Assembly: GCF_001010285.1 (NCBI RefSeq)
Contig: NZ_CP011104.1
Span: 3,844,001-3,908,000, forward strand
DNA from: Photorhabdus thracensis
GTDB taxonomy: Bacteria > Pseudomonadota > Gammaproteobacteria > Enterobacterales > Enterobacteriaceae
Direction: 5' to 3'
Length of the DNA: 64,000 bases
A model generated the notes under the pieces. It saw nothing but the letters and a program-made list of their open reading frames with translations. It made no database searches and was not told where the DNA came from. Numbering within the stretch: position 1 is the first letter of the stretch; every line of letters starts with the position of its first letter. The position numbers and the translations under genes are program-made. Below, one piece after another: positions 55,885 through 64,000 of this stretch.

Positions 55885-55968
55885 ATATACCCTTCATCTT
55901 TCAAGTTGCTGCTTTGTTGGCTGCGTTCACTTGCCGCCGCGCTGCAACTTGAAATCTATTGGGTATAT
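55885..55968. repeat. Palindromic intergenic repeat (84 bp)
   Basis: ATATACCC at the left end pairs with GGGTATAT at the right, and inside them TTTCAAGTTGC pairs with GCAACTTGAAA around a GC-rich centre. This is the look of the dispersed non-coding palindromes common between genes in Photorhabdus, Xenorhabdus and Yersinia relatives. It forms a single long hairpin, with no coding content. Confidence 0.75.
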
Positions 55969-55996
55969 TCCTTTATTTATTATGCCTAATAAATTT

Positions 55997-56158
55997 TCAA
56001 ATAAAGAAAGTTCTTTCTTTGCGTGCAGCTAATAGTTCATCAAGTAATGTATATTCTTCTTCCAGCTTGTCGTATTCAGCTTTGAATTTTGGATCTTTCA
56101 TCCAGTTAGCAACCATTTCATCGTGTGTTATGGTTGGAGGAATACGTTTATCTGTCAT
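55997..56158 (-). pseudogene. HigA-type antitoxin, truncated
   Basis: A 53-codon frame reads MTDKRIPPTITHDEMVANWM, then KDPKFKAEYDKLEEEYTLLD and ELLAARKERTFFI. This is the N-terminal half of XRE antitoxins of the type …ALFDELLRARKRAGLTQ…; the helix-turn-helix that should follow is missing. It overlaps the end of a HigB-like remnant by 11 bases, the usual toxin-antitoxin arrangement. Confidence 0.65.
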
Positions 56159-56222
56159 TCTTTTTGATCTCCTTTAATCTGGCTTCTGCAATGGTTCTCT
56201 CTTTGGATGGTTTTTTTGCGTC
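56148..56222 (-). pseudogene. HigB-type toxin C-terminal remnant
   Basis: The frame AKKPSKERTIAEARLKEIKK ending NDR is the last helix of phage-type HigB toxins. Just upstream the FIKKTQK-like strand lies in another frame, so the gene is both truncated and frameshifted. From 56223 to 56361 there is no gene; an 8-bp inverted repeat (ACATAACA/TGTTATGT) lies at 56238-56257. Confidence 0.55.
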
Positions 56223-56361
56223 TTTTTAATGAAGCTGACATAACATTCTTGTTATGTTTTCGTAAGGTCTTGCAAGGCAAAGGAGACTCATTTGGATTCT
56301 CTCTATTTCAATTCATTATTTTTTAAGTACCTGTTTATGATGCTGGAATAATCAGTTTCCA

Positions 56362-57237
<876 letters not shown>

Positions 57238-58599
57238 TCAGAAAAAGAACGATGCATCACCTGCGCGTGATGTTAAGCGCCCGTTTGCCATGATTCCCAT
57301 GTTTTCCAGCCAGCGTTCAAACTCTGGTGATGGACGCAAATTGAGCAGGTGACGGATAGTGGCGGTATCGTGGAAAGCGGATGTTTGGTAATTGAGCATA
57401 ATGTCATCACCGAGCGGCATGCCCATGATGAAGTTACATCCGGCGGTTGCCAGCAGGATCATCAGGTTTTCATTCTGGTTCTGATCGGAATCTGCATGAT
57501 TGGTATAGCAGCAGTCACATCCCATTGAGACACCGCTGAGTTTTCCCATAAAGTGATCTTCCAGTCCGGCGCGGATAATTTGGCGATCATTGTAGAGGTA
57601 TTCCGGCCCGATGAAGCCGACGACGGTGTTAACCAGGAATGGATCATAATGGCGCGCCAGACCGTAGTTCCGTGCTTCCATTGTTACTTGATCGGCACCA
57701 AAGTGAGCGCCAGCGGAGAGGGCAGAGCCTTGGCCGGTTTCAAGATACAGGCAGTTACTGCCGGCAAGACGGCAATATTCCGCGCCGACAGCTCGTGCTT
57801 CATCCAACATCGCTAGTTCTACCCCAAACTCTTTCAGCCCTTTTTCACTGCCACAGATACTTTGGAAAATTAAACCGCCCGGCGCGCCACGCTTAATGGC
57901 TTCTATCTGGGTGGTGACATGGGCTAAGACACAGCCCTGTGTTGGGATGGCGAATTTGTCGATCACCTCATAGATGGTGTCCAACACGCGAGTCAGGTTT
58001 TCCACATCGTCCGTTACCGGATTAACGCCGATGACGGCATCACCAACACCAAACGCTAATCCTTCGTAAATCTGGGCCAGAATGCTTTGCACTTCGTCGC
58101 GGGTATCGTTGGGTTGAAGGCGAGCGCTGAACGTTCCCGGCGTGCCGATGGTGGTATTGGCTTTTTTGATTACCGGCATTTTTTTCGCGCCATAAATCAG
58201 GTCGGCGTTGGAGCTGATTTTTGCCACAGCCGCGACCACTTCGGAACTTATCCCTTTGCGAAGAAAGGCAATATCATCCACGTTGGTGTCATCGCTCAAT
58301 ATATATTCACGCAGTTCGCCAATACGCCAGTTTTTTATGCGAGTGTAGGCAATTTCGTTAATGTCATCCTGAATAATGCGGGTAACGCAATCTTCTTCAT
58401 AGGGAATAACCGGATTCATACGGATATCCGCTATCGTCATTTCCGACAGGACATGTTTAGCCGCTACACGTTGTTGAGAACTTTCGGCAGCGACCCCGGC
58501 TAATATATCCCCTGAACGCGGTTCGTTAGCCATTGCCAGCACCTGTTTGACATCCTTAAACTGATACGTTTTACCAAAAAGTTGTGTTTTTAATTTCAT
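57238..58599 (-). CDS. eutB: Ethanolamine ammonia-lyase, large subunit
   Basis: The 453-residue catalytic subunit begins MKLKTQLFGKTYQFKDVKQV and has SARLQPNDTRDEVQSILAQI, LYLETGQGSALSAGAHFGAD and GVSMGCDCCYTNHADSDQNQ, diagnostic of EutB. It binds ethanolamine and the cofactor in a TIM barrel. Normal length and intact. It lies 12 bp after eutA. Confidence 0.97.
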   Translation of the reverse strand: MKLKTQLFGKTYQFKDVKQVLAMANEPRSGDILAGVAAESSQQRVAAKHVLSEMTIADIRMNPVIPYEEDCVTRIIQDDINEIAYTRIKNWRIGELREYILSDDTNVDDIAFLRKGISSEVVAAVAKISSNADLIYGAKKMPVIKKANTTIGTPGTFSARLQPNDTRDEVQSILAQIYEGLAFGVGDAVIGVNPVTDDVENLTRVLDTIYEVIDKFAIPTQGCVLAHVTTQIEAIKRGAPGGLIFQSICGSEKGLKEFGVELAMLDEARAVGAEYCRLAGSNCLYLETGQGSALSAGAHFGADQVTMEARNYGLARHYDPFLVNTVVGFIGPEYLYNDRQIIRAGLEDHFMGKLSGVSMGCDCCYTNHADSDQNQNENLMILLATAGCNFIMGMPLGDDIMLNYQTSAFHDTATIRHLLNLRPSPEFERWLENMGIMANGRLTSRAGDASFFF

Positions 58600-58611
58600 G
58601 TTTACGCTCTC

Positions 58612-60024
58612 TCAGGAAGGAAAAGCCAGTGATTTGATGGTGACGGGAACGACGGTGCCACCAAATAATGGAATCCCAATATCGATATAGTCTCCGGTGT
58701 GGGTAATCACTTCGTCGATTACCGCCAGTGGCCGTTCTTCCATCAGAGGATGCAGCAGCATACCCAGTGCCTTACCAAAGTCTTGACCGGCAACTATCAG
58801 CAGAGGATGGGAAGAGGGATAACGTTCGGTAAAATCCTGTAAAGCGGTGATGCATGTTTGTACTGCGGCATAATTAACTGGCAGGGCATCGGGCAGAGCC
58901 AGTGCATAAAGATCTTGTTGTGGGTCGAGGTCCATTTGTGTCAGCGCTTGCCGCCAGGCTTCTGTCAGTGATTCAGTGACCTCTGTTCCAGGATGAACCA
59001 CAGGGATGTTGCACAGTGGCAGCGACAGTGTATCAAGCCAGATAGTGCTACCGGATAGCGATAATGTATGAGCGCCGGCGCCAATTACGGTGGCGCGGAC
59101 GGTTTGTTTTGGGACTTGTAATGGCAGTTTAGTGAAATCATGATCACGATGAATAGCGTTCGCCAGTAGTGGCCCCAGATCGTGAAAGCGGAACAGATCA
59201 CGGTCCGACGCTTGACGATAACATTCACCTACACCGCCGGAGAGGGTGACAGCATAGAGTTCGTCACAGTTTGGTAGTGGCTCAGTCATCAGCAATTGCT
59301 GTGCCAATGGGGTGAGATGTCCGACGACGACTTCCCATAGCAACTGTGACATTCGGGCAGCAATCTGTTGTATCTGTGTGGCGGTCAGATGTTGAATATC
59401 GGTGTTTTCACCAAACAGAGAATGAACGATGAGTGTTCCGGGCGGATGTGCCCGTAAAACTTTTCCTTGAAGATCGGTTTCCAATAAGCGACCGCCGACA
59501 TTCAGGCAAGCGGAGGCGATCAGCCGTCCGGCATCGAACAGCGCGTAGTTTGCTGTGCCGCCGCCAATGTCAATGTTGAGCACTTTGGCCATTTTCTGTT
59601 GTGACAGTGCCTGAGCGCCGGAACCAAAACCAGCAATCACTGATTCCAGATGTGGCCCCGCTGTTGCTACAACAAAATCCCCCAGTTTCTGGGCCAGTGT
59701 CATGACCGCAGGACGTGCGTTACTGGTTTTAGCGGTTTCACCAGTAATGATCACCGCCCCGGAATCGATGTTTTCCGAATCGATGCCGGCTGCCTGATAT
59801 TGTGCCTGAATTAAGTTGAGCAGTTCTTCTTCACGCAGTTGTCCGGCGAAATCCACGGGAGTAAATAACACCGGGCTTTGCCAAATAATCTCGCGTCGGA
59901 CAAACTCATAGCGTGGCACTTGTGATACTGCCGCCCGGTTCACCAGCGACAGACGCGAAAAGATCACTTGTGTGGTGGTGGTACCAATATCAATACCGAC
60001 ACTGAATAATTCCTTGACCTCCAT
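58612..60024 (-). CDS. eutA: Ethanolamine ammonia-lyase reactivating factor
   Basis: The 470-residue actin/Hsp70-fold ATPase begins MEVKELFSVGIDIGTTTTQV and has the phosphate loop NIDIGGGTANYALFDAG. EutA removes damaged cobalamin from EutBC so that the cofactor can be replaced. I chose the ATG at 60024, preceded by AAGGGG, over one 39 bases upstream. First gene of eutABC; the divergent spacer to the SUMT gene (60025-60336) should hold both promoters, but shows no second cobalamin riboswitch. Confidence 0.94.
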   Translation of the reverse strand: MEVKELFSVGIDIGTTTTQVIFSRLSLVNRAAVSQVPRYEFVRREIIWQSPVLFTPVDFAGQLREEELLNLIQAQYQAAGIDSENIDSGAVIITGETAKTSNARPAVMTLAQKLGDFVVATAGPHLESVIAGFGSGAQALSQQKMAKVLNIDIGGGTANYALFDAGRLIASACLNVGGRLLETDLQGKVLRAHPPGTLIVHSLFGENTDIQHLTATQIQQIAARMSQLLWEVVVGHLTPLAQQLLMTEPLPNCDELYAVTLSGGVGECYRQASDRDLFRFHDLGPLLANAIHRDHDFTKLPLQVPKQTVRATVIGAGAHTLSLSGSTIWLDTLSLPLCNIPVVHPGTEVTESLTEAWRQALTQMDLDPQQDLYALALPDALPVNYAAVQTCITALQDFTERYPSSHPLLIVAGQDFGKALGMLLHPLMEERPLAVIDEVITHTGDYIDIGIPLFGGTVVPVTIKSLAFPS

Positions 60025-60336
60025 AGCTACGCCCCTTGTCTGTAATAAGGTGTATGTTGGCATTTTTTTCTATAAATCAGTATTAAATGTCGGCAATTTG
60101 GTCGGAAAGTCAACGGTAATCACAAAAACGTCAGGGGTTATAATAAAAATGGTGTAGGGACAAGGTGAAGGATTAAGTTACCAGAAGAAACAAACAGATA
60201 AAGCCAAAATGTGCCAGAACAAGTTGTCATCATCAATACATCAATAAAAGTGAAGAATTATTGATCTCACACCATATCGTGTTACCGGCTATGGGTAATA
60301 TATCTTCTAACAGACTTTCGTTACAGGGTGAGAAAA

Positions 60337-61122
60337 ATGATGAATAGCGGAAAAGTTTGGTTGGTAGGTGCCGGTCCGGGCGATGCGGCACTGATTACTG
60401 TCAGAGGATTACATTGTATTCGTCAGGCTGATGCGCTGGTATATGATCGGTTAGTCAGCCCGGATTTATTATCTGAAGCACCCGATCACTGCAAAATGAT
60501 CAACGTCGGCAAAACGCCGAATTACCACCCGGTGCCGCAACGGCAAATCAATCAGATCCTAGTCGAGTGCGCGCAACAGGGGTTAAATGTTGTCCGGTTG
60601 AAAGGGGGCGATCCTTACGTGTTTGGGCGTGGTGGCGAAGAGGCTGAAGCGTTGGCGCTGGCGAAAATCCCTTTTGAAGTTGTACCGGGTATCAGCTCAT
60701 CAATTGGTGGTCTGGCCTGTGCTGGGATCCCTGTGACTCATCGTGATTATGCTTCAGGTTTTCATGTTATTACCGGCCATCTGCGTCAGGGAAATGAGCC
60801 GCAGGATTGGGCGACACTGGCAAAGCTGGAGGGCACGCTGGTGATCCTGATGGGAATGACGCAACTGGCAAGCATTTGTGAGCAATTGATCGCAGGCGGT
60901 AAAGCACCGGCAACCCCGGCGGCGGTGGTAATGTATGCCAGTCACCAGCAGCAACAAATTGCCACTGCAACTCTGCTAACGCTGGCACAGCAAGTGGCGG
61001 CTCAGGGATTGACTGCACCGGCATTGATTGTGATTGGTGATGTGGTGCGTCTGCGGGAAACATTGGCTTGTCACCGGGATCGTTTGTTGCTGTCTTCCGT
61101 TTCATCACTGATGGCACTGTGA
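60337..61122 (+). CDS. cobA: Uroporphyrinogen-III C-methyltransferase (SUMT)
   Basis: The 261-residue enzyme methylates uroporphyrinogen III twice to give precorrin-2. It has VWLVGAGPGDAALITVRGLH, VRLKGGDPYVFGRGGEEAEA and VPGISSSIGGLACAGIPVTH, standard SUMT motifs. I placed the start at the ATG at 60337 behind AGGGTGAG; a second ATG follows at once, and a GTG lies 9 bases upstream. Here the methylase is a stand-alone protein rather than the C-terminal part of CysG, and its dehydrogenase partner is encoded at 63.1 kb. Confidence 0.93.
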   Translation: MMNSGKVWLVGAGPGDAALITVRGLHCIRQADALVYDRLVSPDLLSEAPDHCKMINVGKTPNYHPVPQRQINQILVECAQQGLNVVRLKGGDPYVFGRGGEEAEALALAKIPFEVVPGISSSIGGLACAGIPVTHRDYASGFHVITGHLRQGNEPQDWATLAKLEGTLVILMGMTQLASICEQLIAGGKAPATPAAVVMYASHQQQQIATATLLTLAQQVAAQGLTAPALIVIGDVVRLRETLACHRDRLLLSSVSSLMAL

Positions 61123-61153
61123 TTCTCTATTTAACATCTGGATTTTACATTTT

Positions 61154-62227
61154 ATGAGCGAACATGGCGGCAATGTGCTGGAAATGGCGCAGAAAATCGG
61201 TATTACAGCAGAAGAAATAACTGATTTCAGCGCTAATATTAACCCGCTGGGGATGCCGGTATCCCTGAAAGCGGCTATTATCGACCAGTTGCAATGTGCA
61301 GAATGTTACCCTGATACCGAATATTGCCGGTTACATGCAGCACTGGCGCATGTTCATCATTGCACCGCCGAAAACCTGATAGCAGGTAACGGTGCCACTG
61401 AACTGATTTATGCGGTAGTGAATTATCTTAAGCCGCGCCGTGCCATGCTATTGATTCCGGGATTCGCTGAATATCGGCGTGCTTTACTGCGGGTTGGTTG
61501 CCAGATTGATGATTATGTGATGAGTGAAACCGAGGGTTATCAGCCTGATGAGCGCTTGCTGGTGGCATTGGATCGTTGTCGCCCTGATTGCCTGTTTCTT
61601 GCCACACCGAATAACCCAACCGGCTTGATGCCGGATGCTGAACTGTTACAGGCGGTGCTTGAACGTTGCCATCAACATAATATCGCGCTGATTGTCGATG
61701 AAGCGTTTATTGATTTTCTCCCGGATGCTACCGGACTTATTCCCAAGATAGCCCATTATCCTCACCTCTATATTTTGCGTTCATTAACGAAGTTTTTTGC
61801 TATTCCGGGATTACGTCTTGGCTATCTGGTCAGCGGTGATGTAACCGGTATTCGGGAGATGAAATGCTGGCGGGAGCCGTGGACCATTAATGCTTTTGCG
61901 GCATTGGCCGGTGAAATCATTCTCAATGATAAGGCTTACATTCAGGCAACACACCGTTGGCTGGCACAGCAGCAACGTTGGCTCTATCAGGCATTAGCTG
62001 CATTGCCGGAATTATGTGTCTGGCCTCCCGCGGCCAATTATATTTTCTTGCGTTGTCTGCGTCCGCAAATCGATCTCCAGCAAGCATTGTTGAAACACCG
62101 AATACTTATCCGTCATTGCGCTAACTATCCAGGCTTGAGTGCTGCTCATTACCGGGTTGCCATAAAGGGTGAGCATGATAATCATCGGCTGGTATTGGCG
62201 TTGCGTCAGGTATTGGGTTATGGCTGA
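61154..62227 (+). CDS. cobD: L-threonine-O-3-phosphate decarboxylase
   Basis: The 357-residue PLP enzyme makes (R)-1-amino-2-propanol phosphate, the linker used by CbiB. DFSANINPLGMPVSLKAAI is typical of the start, TPNNPTGLMPDAELL of the middle, and the PLP lysine is K213 (RSLTKFFAIPGLRLGY). The stop overlaps the pduX start by 8 bases, which suits their consecutive steps. Confidence 0.95.
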   Translation: MSEHGGNVLEMAQKIGITAEEITDFSANINPLGMPVSLKAAIIDQLQCAECYPDTEYCRLHAALAHVHHCTAENLIAGNGATELIYAVVNYLKPRRAMLLIPGFAEYRRALLRVGCQIDDYVMSETEGYQPDERLLVALDRCRPDCLFLATPNNPTGLMPDAELLQAVLERCHQHNIALIVDEAFIDFLPDATGLIPKIAHYPHLYILRSLTKFFAIPGLRLGYLVSGDVTGIREMKCWREPWTINAFAALAGEIILNDKAYIQATHRWLAQQQRWLYQALAALPELCVWPPAANYIFLRCLRPQIDLQQALLKHRILIRHCANYPGLSAAHYRVAIKGEHDNHRLVLALRQVLGYG

Positions 62228-63080
62228 AGCCCGCTGTCCTGCATCGTGCGGTGAACTTATTCAAGGATGGATTCTTGGTGGTGAGAAGTTGATTTCCTGT
62301 CCGGTGAACTGGTTTAGCGAGGTTTCTGTTACTGATGGCGTACCGGGGAAACATGAACGTCCCCGTATGCGGCAAATGATGAAAGCTGTACTGGCGTACT
62401 TCGGCCTGTCGGTGGATATGGCGCGAGGTTTACACATCTCTTTGACTTCCACGATTCCGGTGGCAAAAGGGCTGGCAAGCAGTACCGCAGATATTGCCGC
62501 TACGGCGCTGGCGACGGCGCGTTATTTGGGAAAAATACTGGATGAAACAACACTTGCCCGGTTTTGCGTACAGATGGAACCCACAGATAGTACGCTGTTC
62601 AGTCACCTTACCTTGTTCGATCATCAAACGGGCGCTACTCAAATTGCATGTGACTGGCAGCCGCCTATAGACATTTTATTATTGGAAAGCCCGGAAACGT
62701 TGATTACCGCTGATTATCATCATTTGGAGCGACATCAGACATTGCTGGAAAGTGCCTCAGTATTGGAGCGTGCCTGGCGACTATTTTGTCAGGCGGTTGC
62801 CACCCAGGATTGTTTGCGGTTGGGGGAAGCCACGACGCTCAGTGCGCAGGCGAGTCAAAAACTGTTGGTAAAACCGGCATTTGACAGTTTGCTGGAACTG
62901 GTAGAGCGCAGTGGGATCTACGGGTTGAATGTTGCTCATAGCGGCAGTGTTGTAGGGTTGTTGTGTGATCGTCACTATCATGATGTTGAGTACCTGTGCT
63001 GGTGGCTAACACACTGGGAGATCACCCGTTTTTATCCGCGTCAGCATTTGCTGACCATGATACCGGGTGGTGTGCGCTAG
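62220..63080 (+). CDS. pduX: L-threonine kinase
   Basis: The 286-residue GHMP kinase begins MAEARCPASCGELIQGWILG and has the ATP-binding loop IPVAKGLASSTADIAATALA near residues 80-99. PduX phosphorylates threonine to feed CobD. In Salmonella it lies in the propanediol operon; here it is beside cobD. I chose the ATG at 62220, which overlaps the cobD stop, over an in-frame start further inside cobD. Confidence 0.93.
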   Translation: MAEARCPASCGELIQGWILGGEKLISCPVNWFSEVSVTDGVPGKHERPRMRQMMKAVLAYFGLSVDMARGLHISLTSTIPVAKGLASSTADIAATALATARYLGKILDETTLARFCVQMEPTDSTLFSHLTLFDHQTGATQIACDWQPPIDILLLESPETLITADYHHLERHQTLLESASVLERAWRLFCQAVATQDCLRLGEATTLSAQASQKLLVKPAFDSLLELVERSGIYGLNVAHSGSVVGLLCDRHYHDVEYLCWWLTHWEITRFYPRQHLLTMIPGGVR

Positions 63081-63096
63081 CTGAGGAGAGGGGATC

Positions 63097-63780
63097 ATGC
63101 TGGATTATTTGCCGATGTTTTGTCAGATTCGGGATAAAACTTGCCTATTGGTTGGGGGAGGTAAGGTGGCCGAACGCAAAGCGCGTCTATTATTGGATGC
63201 CGGTGCGCGTCTGCTGGTTAATGCACGGGAGTTCACTGCGCAATTCCAGATTTGGCAAGATGCGGGTCAAGTGACATTGATTCGTGGTGAGTTTGAGCCT
63301 GATTGGCTTGATCTCTGCTGGTTGGTGATTGCTGCGACCAATGATGCAGCAGTTAATGGTTATGTCAGTGATTGTGCAACGGAGCGTCATATTTTCTGCA
63401 ATGTGGTGGATGAACCACAGCAGGCGAGTTTTATTACACCATCAGTCATTGATCGCTCGCCGCTGGTGATTGCTATCTCTTCCGGGGGTAATGCACCGGT
63501 ATTGGTCAGGTTATTGCGTGAAAAACTGGAACGGCTGTTACCGATGCATCTTGGTCGCCTGGCTGCTTACGGCGGGACACTTCGCCAGCGGGTAAAACGG
63601 CATTTTCATCATCTGGCGGCCCGCTGTCGCTTTTGGGAACAGTTTTTTACCAGTGAGCCGTTGACGCAATCGTTGATCAGCCAAGATTATCAACAAGTTG
63701 AGCGTGTAACAGAAACACTGTTCTCTGAGTTATCTCAAGCAGATTCGAACAAAACAGATAACTGCTCTTTGACTGACTAA
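63097..63780 (+). CDS. Precorrin-2 dehydrogenase (CysG N-terminal / Met8-type)
   Basis: The 227-residue protein has an N-terminal NAD-binding fold ([20 protein letters not shown]), [40 protein letters not shown] and [20 protein letters not shown], as in the first half of CysG, then a helical dimerisation tail, and no methylase domain. It would oxidise precorrin-2 to sirohydrochlorin for CbiK; Met8-type enzymes can also insert iron. Together with the SUMT at 60.3 kb it makes a split CysG dedicated to this locus. It ends 18 bp before the adenosyltransferase. Confidence 0.9.
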   Translation: MLDYLPMFCQIRDKTCLLVGGGKVAERKARLLLDAGARLLVNAREFTAQFQIWQDAGQVTLIRGEFEPDWLDLCWLVIAATNDAAVNGYVSDCATERHIFCNVVDEPQQASFITPSVIDRSPLVIAISSGGNAPVLVRLLREKLERLLPMHLGRLAAYGGTLRQRVKRHFHHLAARCRFWEQFFTSEPLTQSLISQDYQQVERVTETLFSELSQADSNKTDNCSLTD

Positions 63781-63798
63781 CATACTGGAGTGATAAAA

Positions 63799-64000
63799 AT
63801 GAGTGAGGAGCGGTATAAACAGAGAAAACAGCGGCAAAAAGAGAGATTTATGGCACAAGTTGCAGCCGCTCAGGAGAAGCGTGGGATCGTAATCATCTAT
63901 ACCGGCAATGGTCAAGGGAAAACAACTGCCGCTATGGGAACGGTTACGCGGGCGTTGGGGCATGGATTAAAGGCCGGGGTTATCCAGTTTGTTAAAGGAA
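63799..64000 (+). CDS. btuR: Cob(I)alamin adenosyltransferase (3' end beyond window)
   Basis: The first 67 residues are visible: MSEERYKQRKQRQKERFMAQ, then GIVIIYTGNGQGKTTAAMGT with the P-loop at residues 36-43, as in the CobA/BtuR/CobO family. It transfers the adenosyl group of ATP to reduced corrinoids, needed before CbiP and by ethanolamine ammonia-lyase. The gene continues past the right edge. Confidence 0.93.
   Translation, partial: MSEERYKQRKQRQKERFMAQVAAAQEKRGIVIIYTGNGQGKTTAAMGTVTRALGHGLKAGVIQFVKG

Noticed and set aside
55885-55968. Palindrome as a prophage attachment site or tRNA-like structure
   Set aside because: It has no cloverleaf or anticodon arm, and no second copy was seen at another border in the window. 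It fits a dispersed intergenic palindrome.
60025-60336. Second cobalamin riboswitch before the SUMT gene
   Set aside because: Neither the TGAAAnTCC...GCAGCCCCCGC core nor a B12 box is present. Only the copy upstream of cbiA is supported.

Overview
The window looks like a chromosome segment of an entomopathogenic member of the Enterobacterales close to Photorhabdus (or Xenorhabdus). This is inferred from the protein families, the tail-fibre and toxin-antitoxin style, and a palindromic intergenic repeat; no marker gene was available to confirm it. Composition changes sharply along the window: the cobalamin genes are GC-balanced, while the cargo between the tail-fibre cassettes and the type VI island are very AT-rich.

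1-11.6 kb (+ strand) is the tail half of a contractile-tailed prophage or tailocin: sheath (cut by the window edge), tube, a tail assembly chaperone with a -1 frameshift site, tape measure, Dit-like protein, baseplate plug, hub, spike, gp25-like wedge, baseplate J, DUF2612 and a long tail fibre with its assembly protein. Capsid genes would lie upstream and are not visible.

11.6-29.5 kb is a tail-fibre switching region. Alternative fibre tips with assembly genes lie in both orientations (silent cassettes at 11.6-12.7, 21.6-23.2 and 27.5-29.4 kb, and a wreck at 25.0-25.3 kb). Each is led by a 26-bp site resembling the Gin/Cin/Hin invertase crossover sites. Between cassettes sit toxin-antitoxin pairs (HigBA, MqsRA) and envelope-modifying genes: a phosphoethanolamine transferase and two fragments of relatives, three glycosyltransferases and a methyltransferase, plus an IS1595-type element. 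Only the C-terminal scrap of a serine recombinase is visible, at 29.7 kb.

29.9-33.6 kb holds a second toxin-antitoxin pair, an IS5 fragment, a secreted trypsin-like protease and a DmsD/TorD-type chaperone. A perfect FNR box lies between the chaperone and the cobalamin operon.

33.9-51.3 kb is one long run of anaerobic cobalamin genes preceded by a cobalamin riboswitch: cbiABCDETFGHJKL, the cobalt importer cbiMNQO, cbiP, cobU, cobS, cobC and cobT. The remaining steps are at 60.3-64.0 kb (SUMT, cobD, pduX, a stand-alone precorrin-2 dehydrogenase, and a corrinoid adenosyltransferase cut by the window edge). Between them on the minus strand is eutABC, the B12-dependent ethanolamine ammonia-lyase and its reactivase. 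The locus therefore makes adenosylcobalamin from uroporphyrinogen III and also encodes an enzyme that uses it.

Inserted at 51.3-56.3 kb is an accessory island: HicAB and HigBA remains, then an Hcp gene, a DUF4225-type putative type VI effector, and three tandem paralogous membrane proteins on the opposite strand that are probably its immunity proteins, with a fourth copy reduced to its 3' end.
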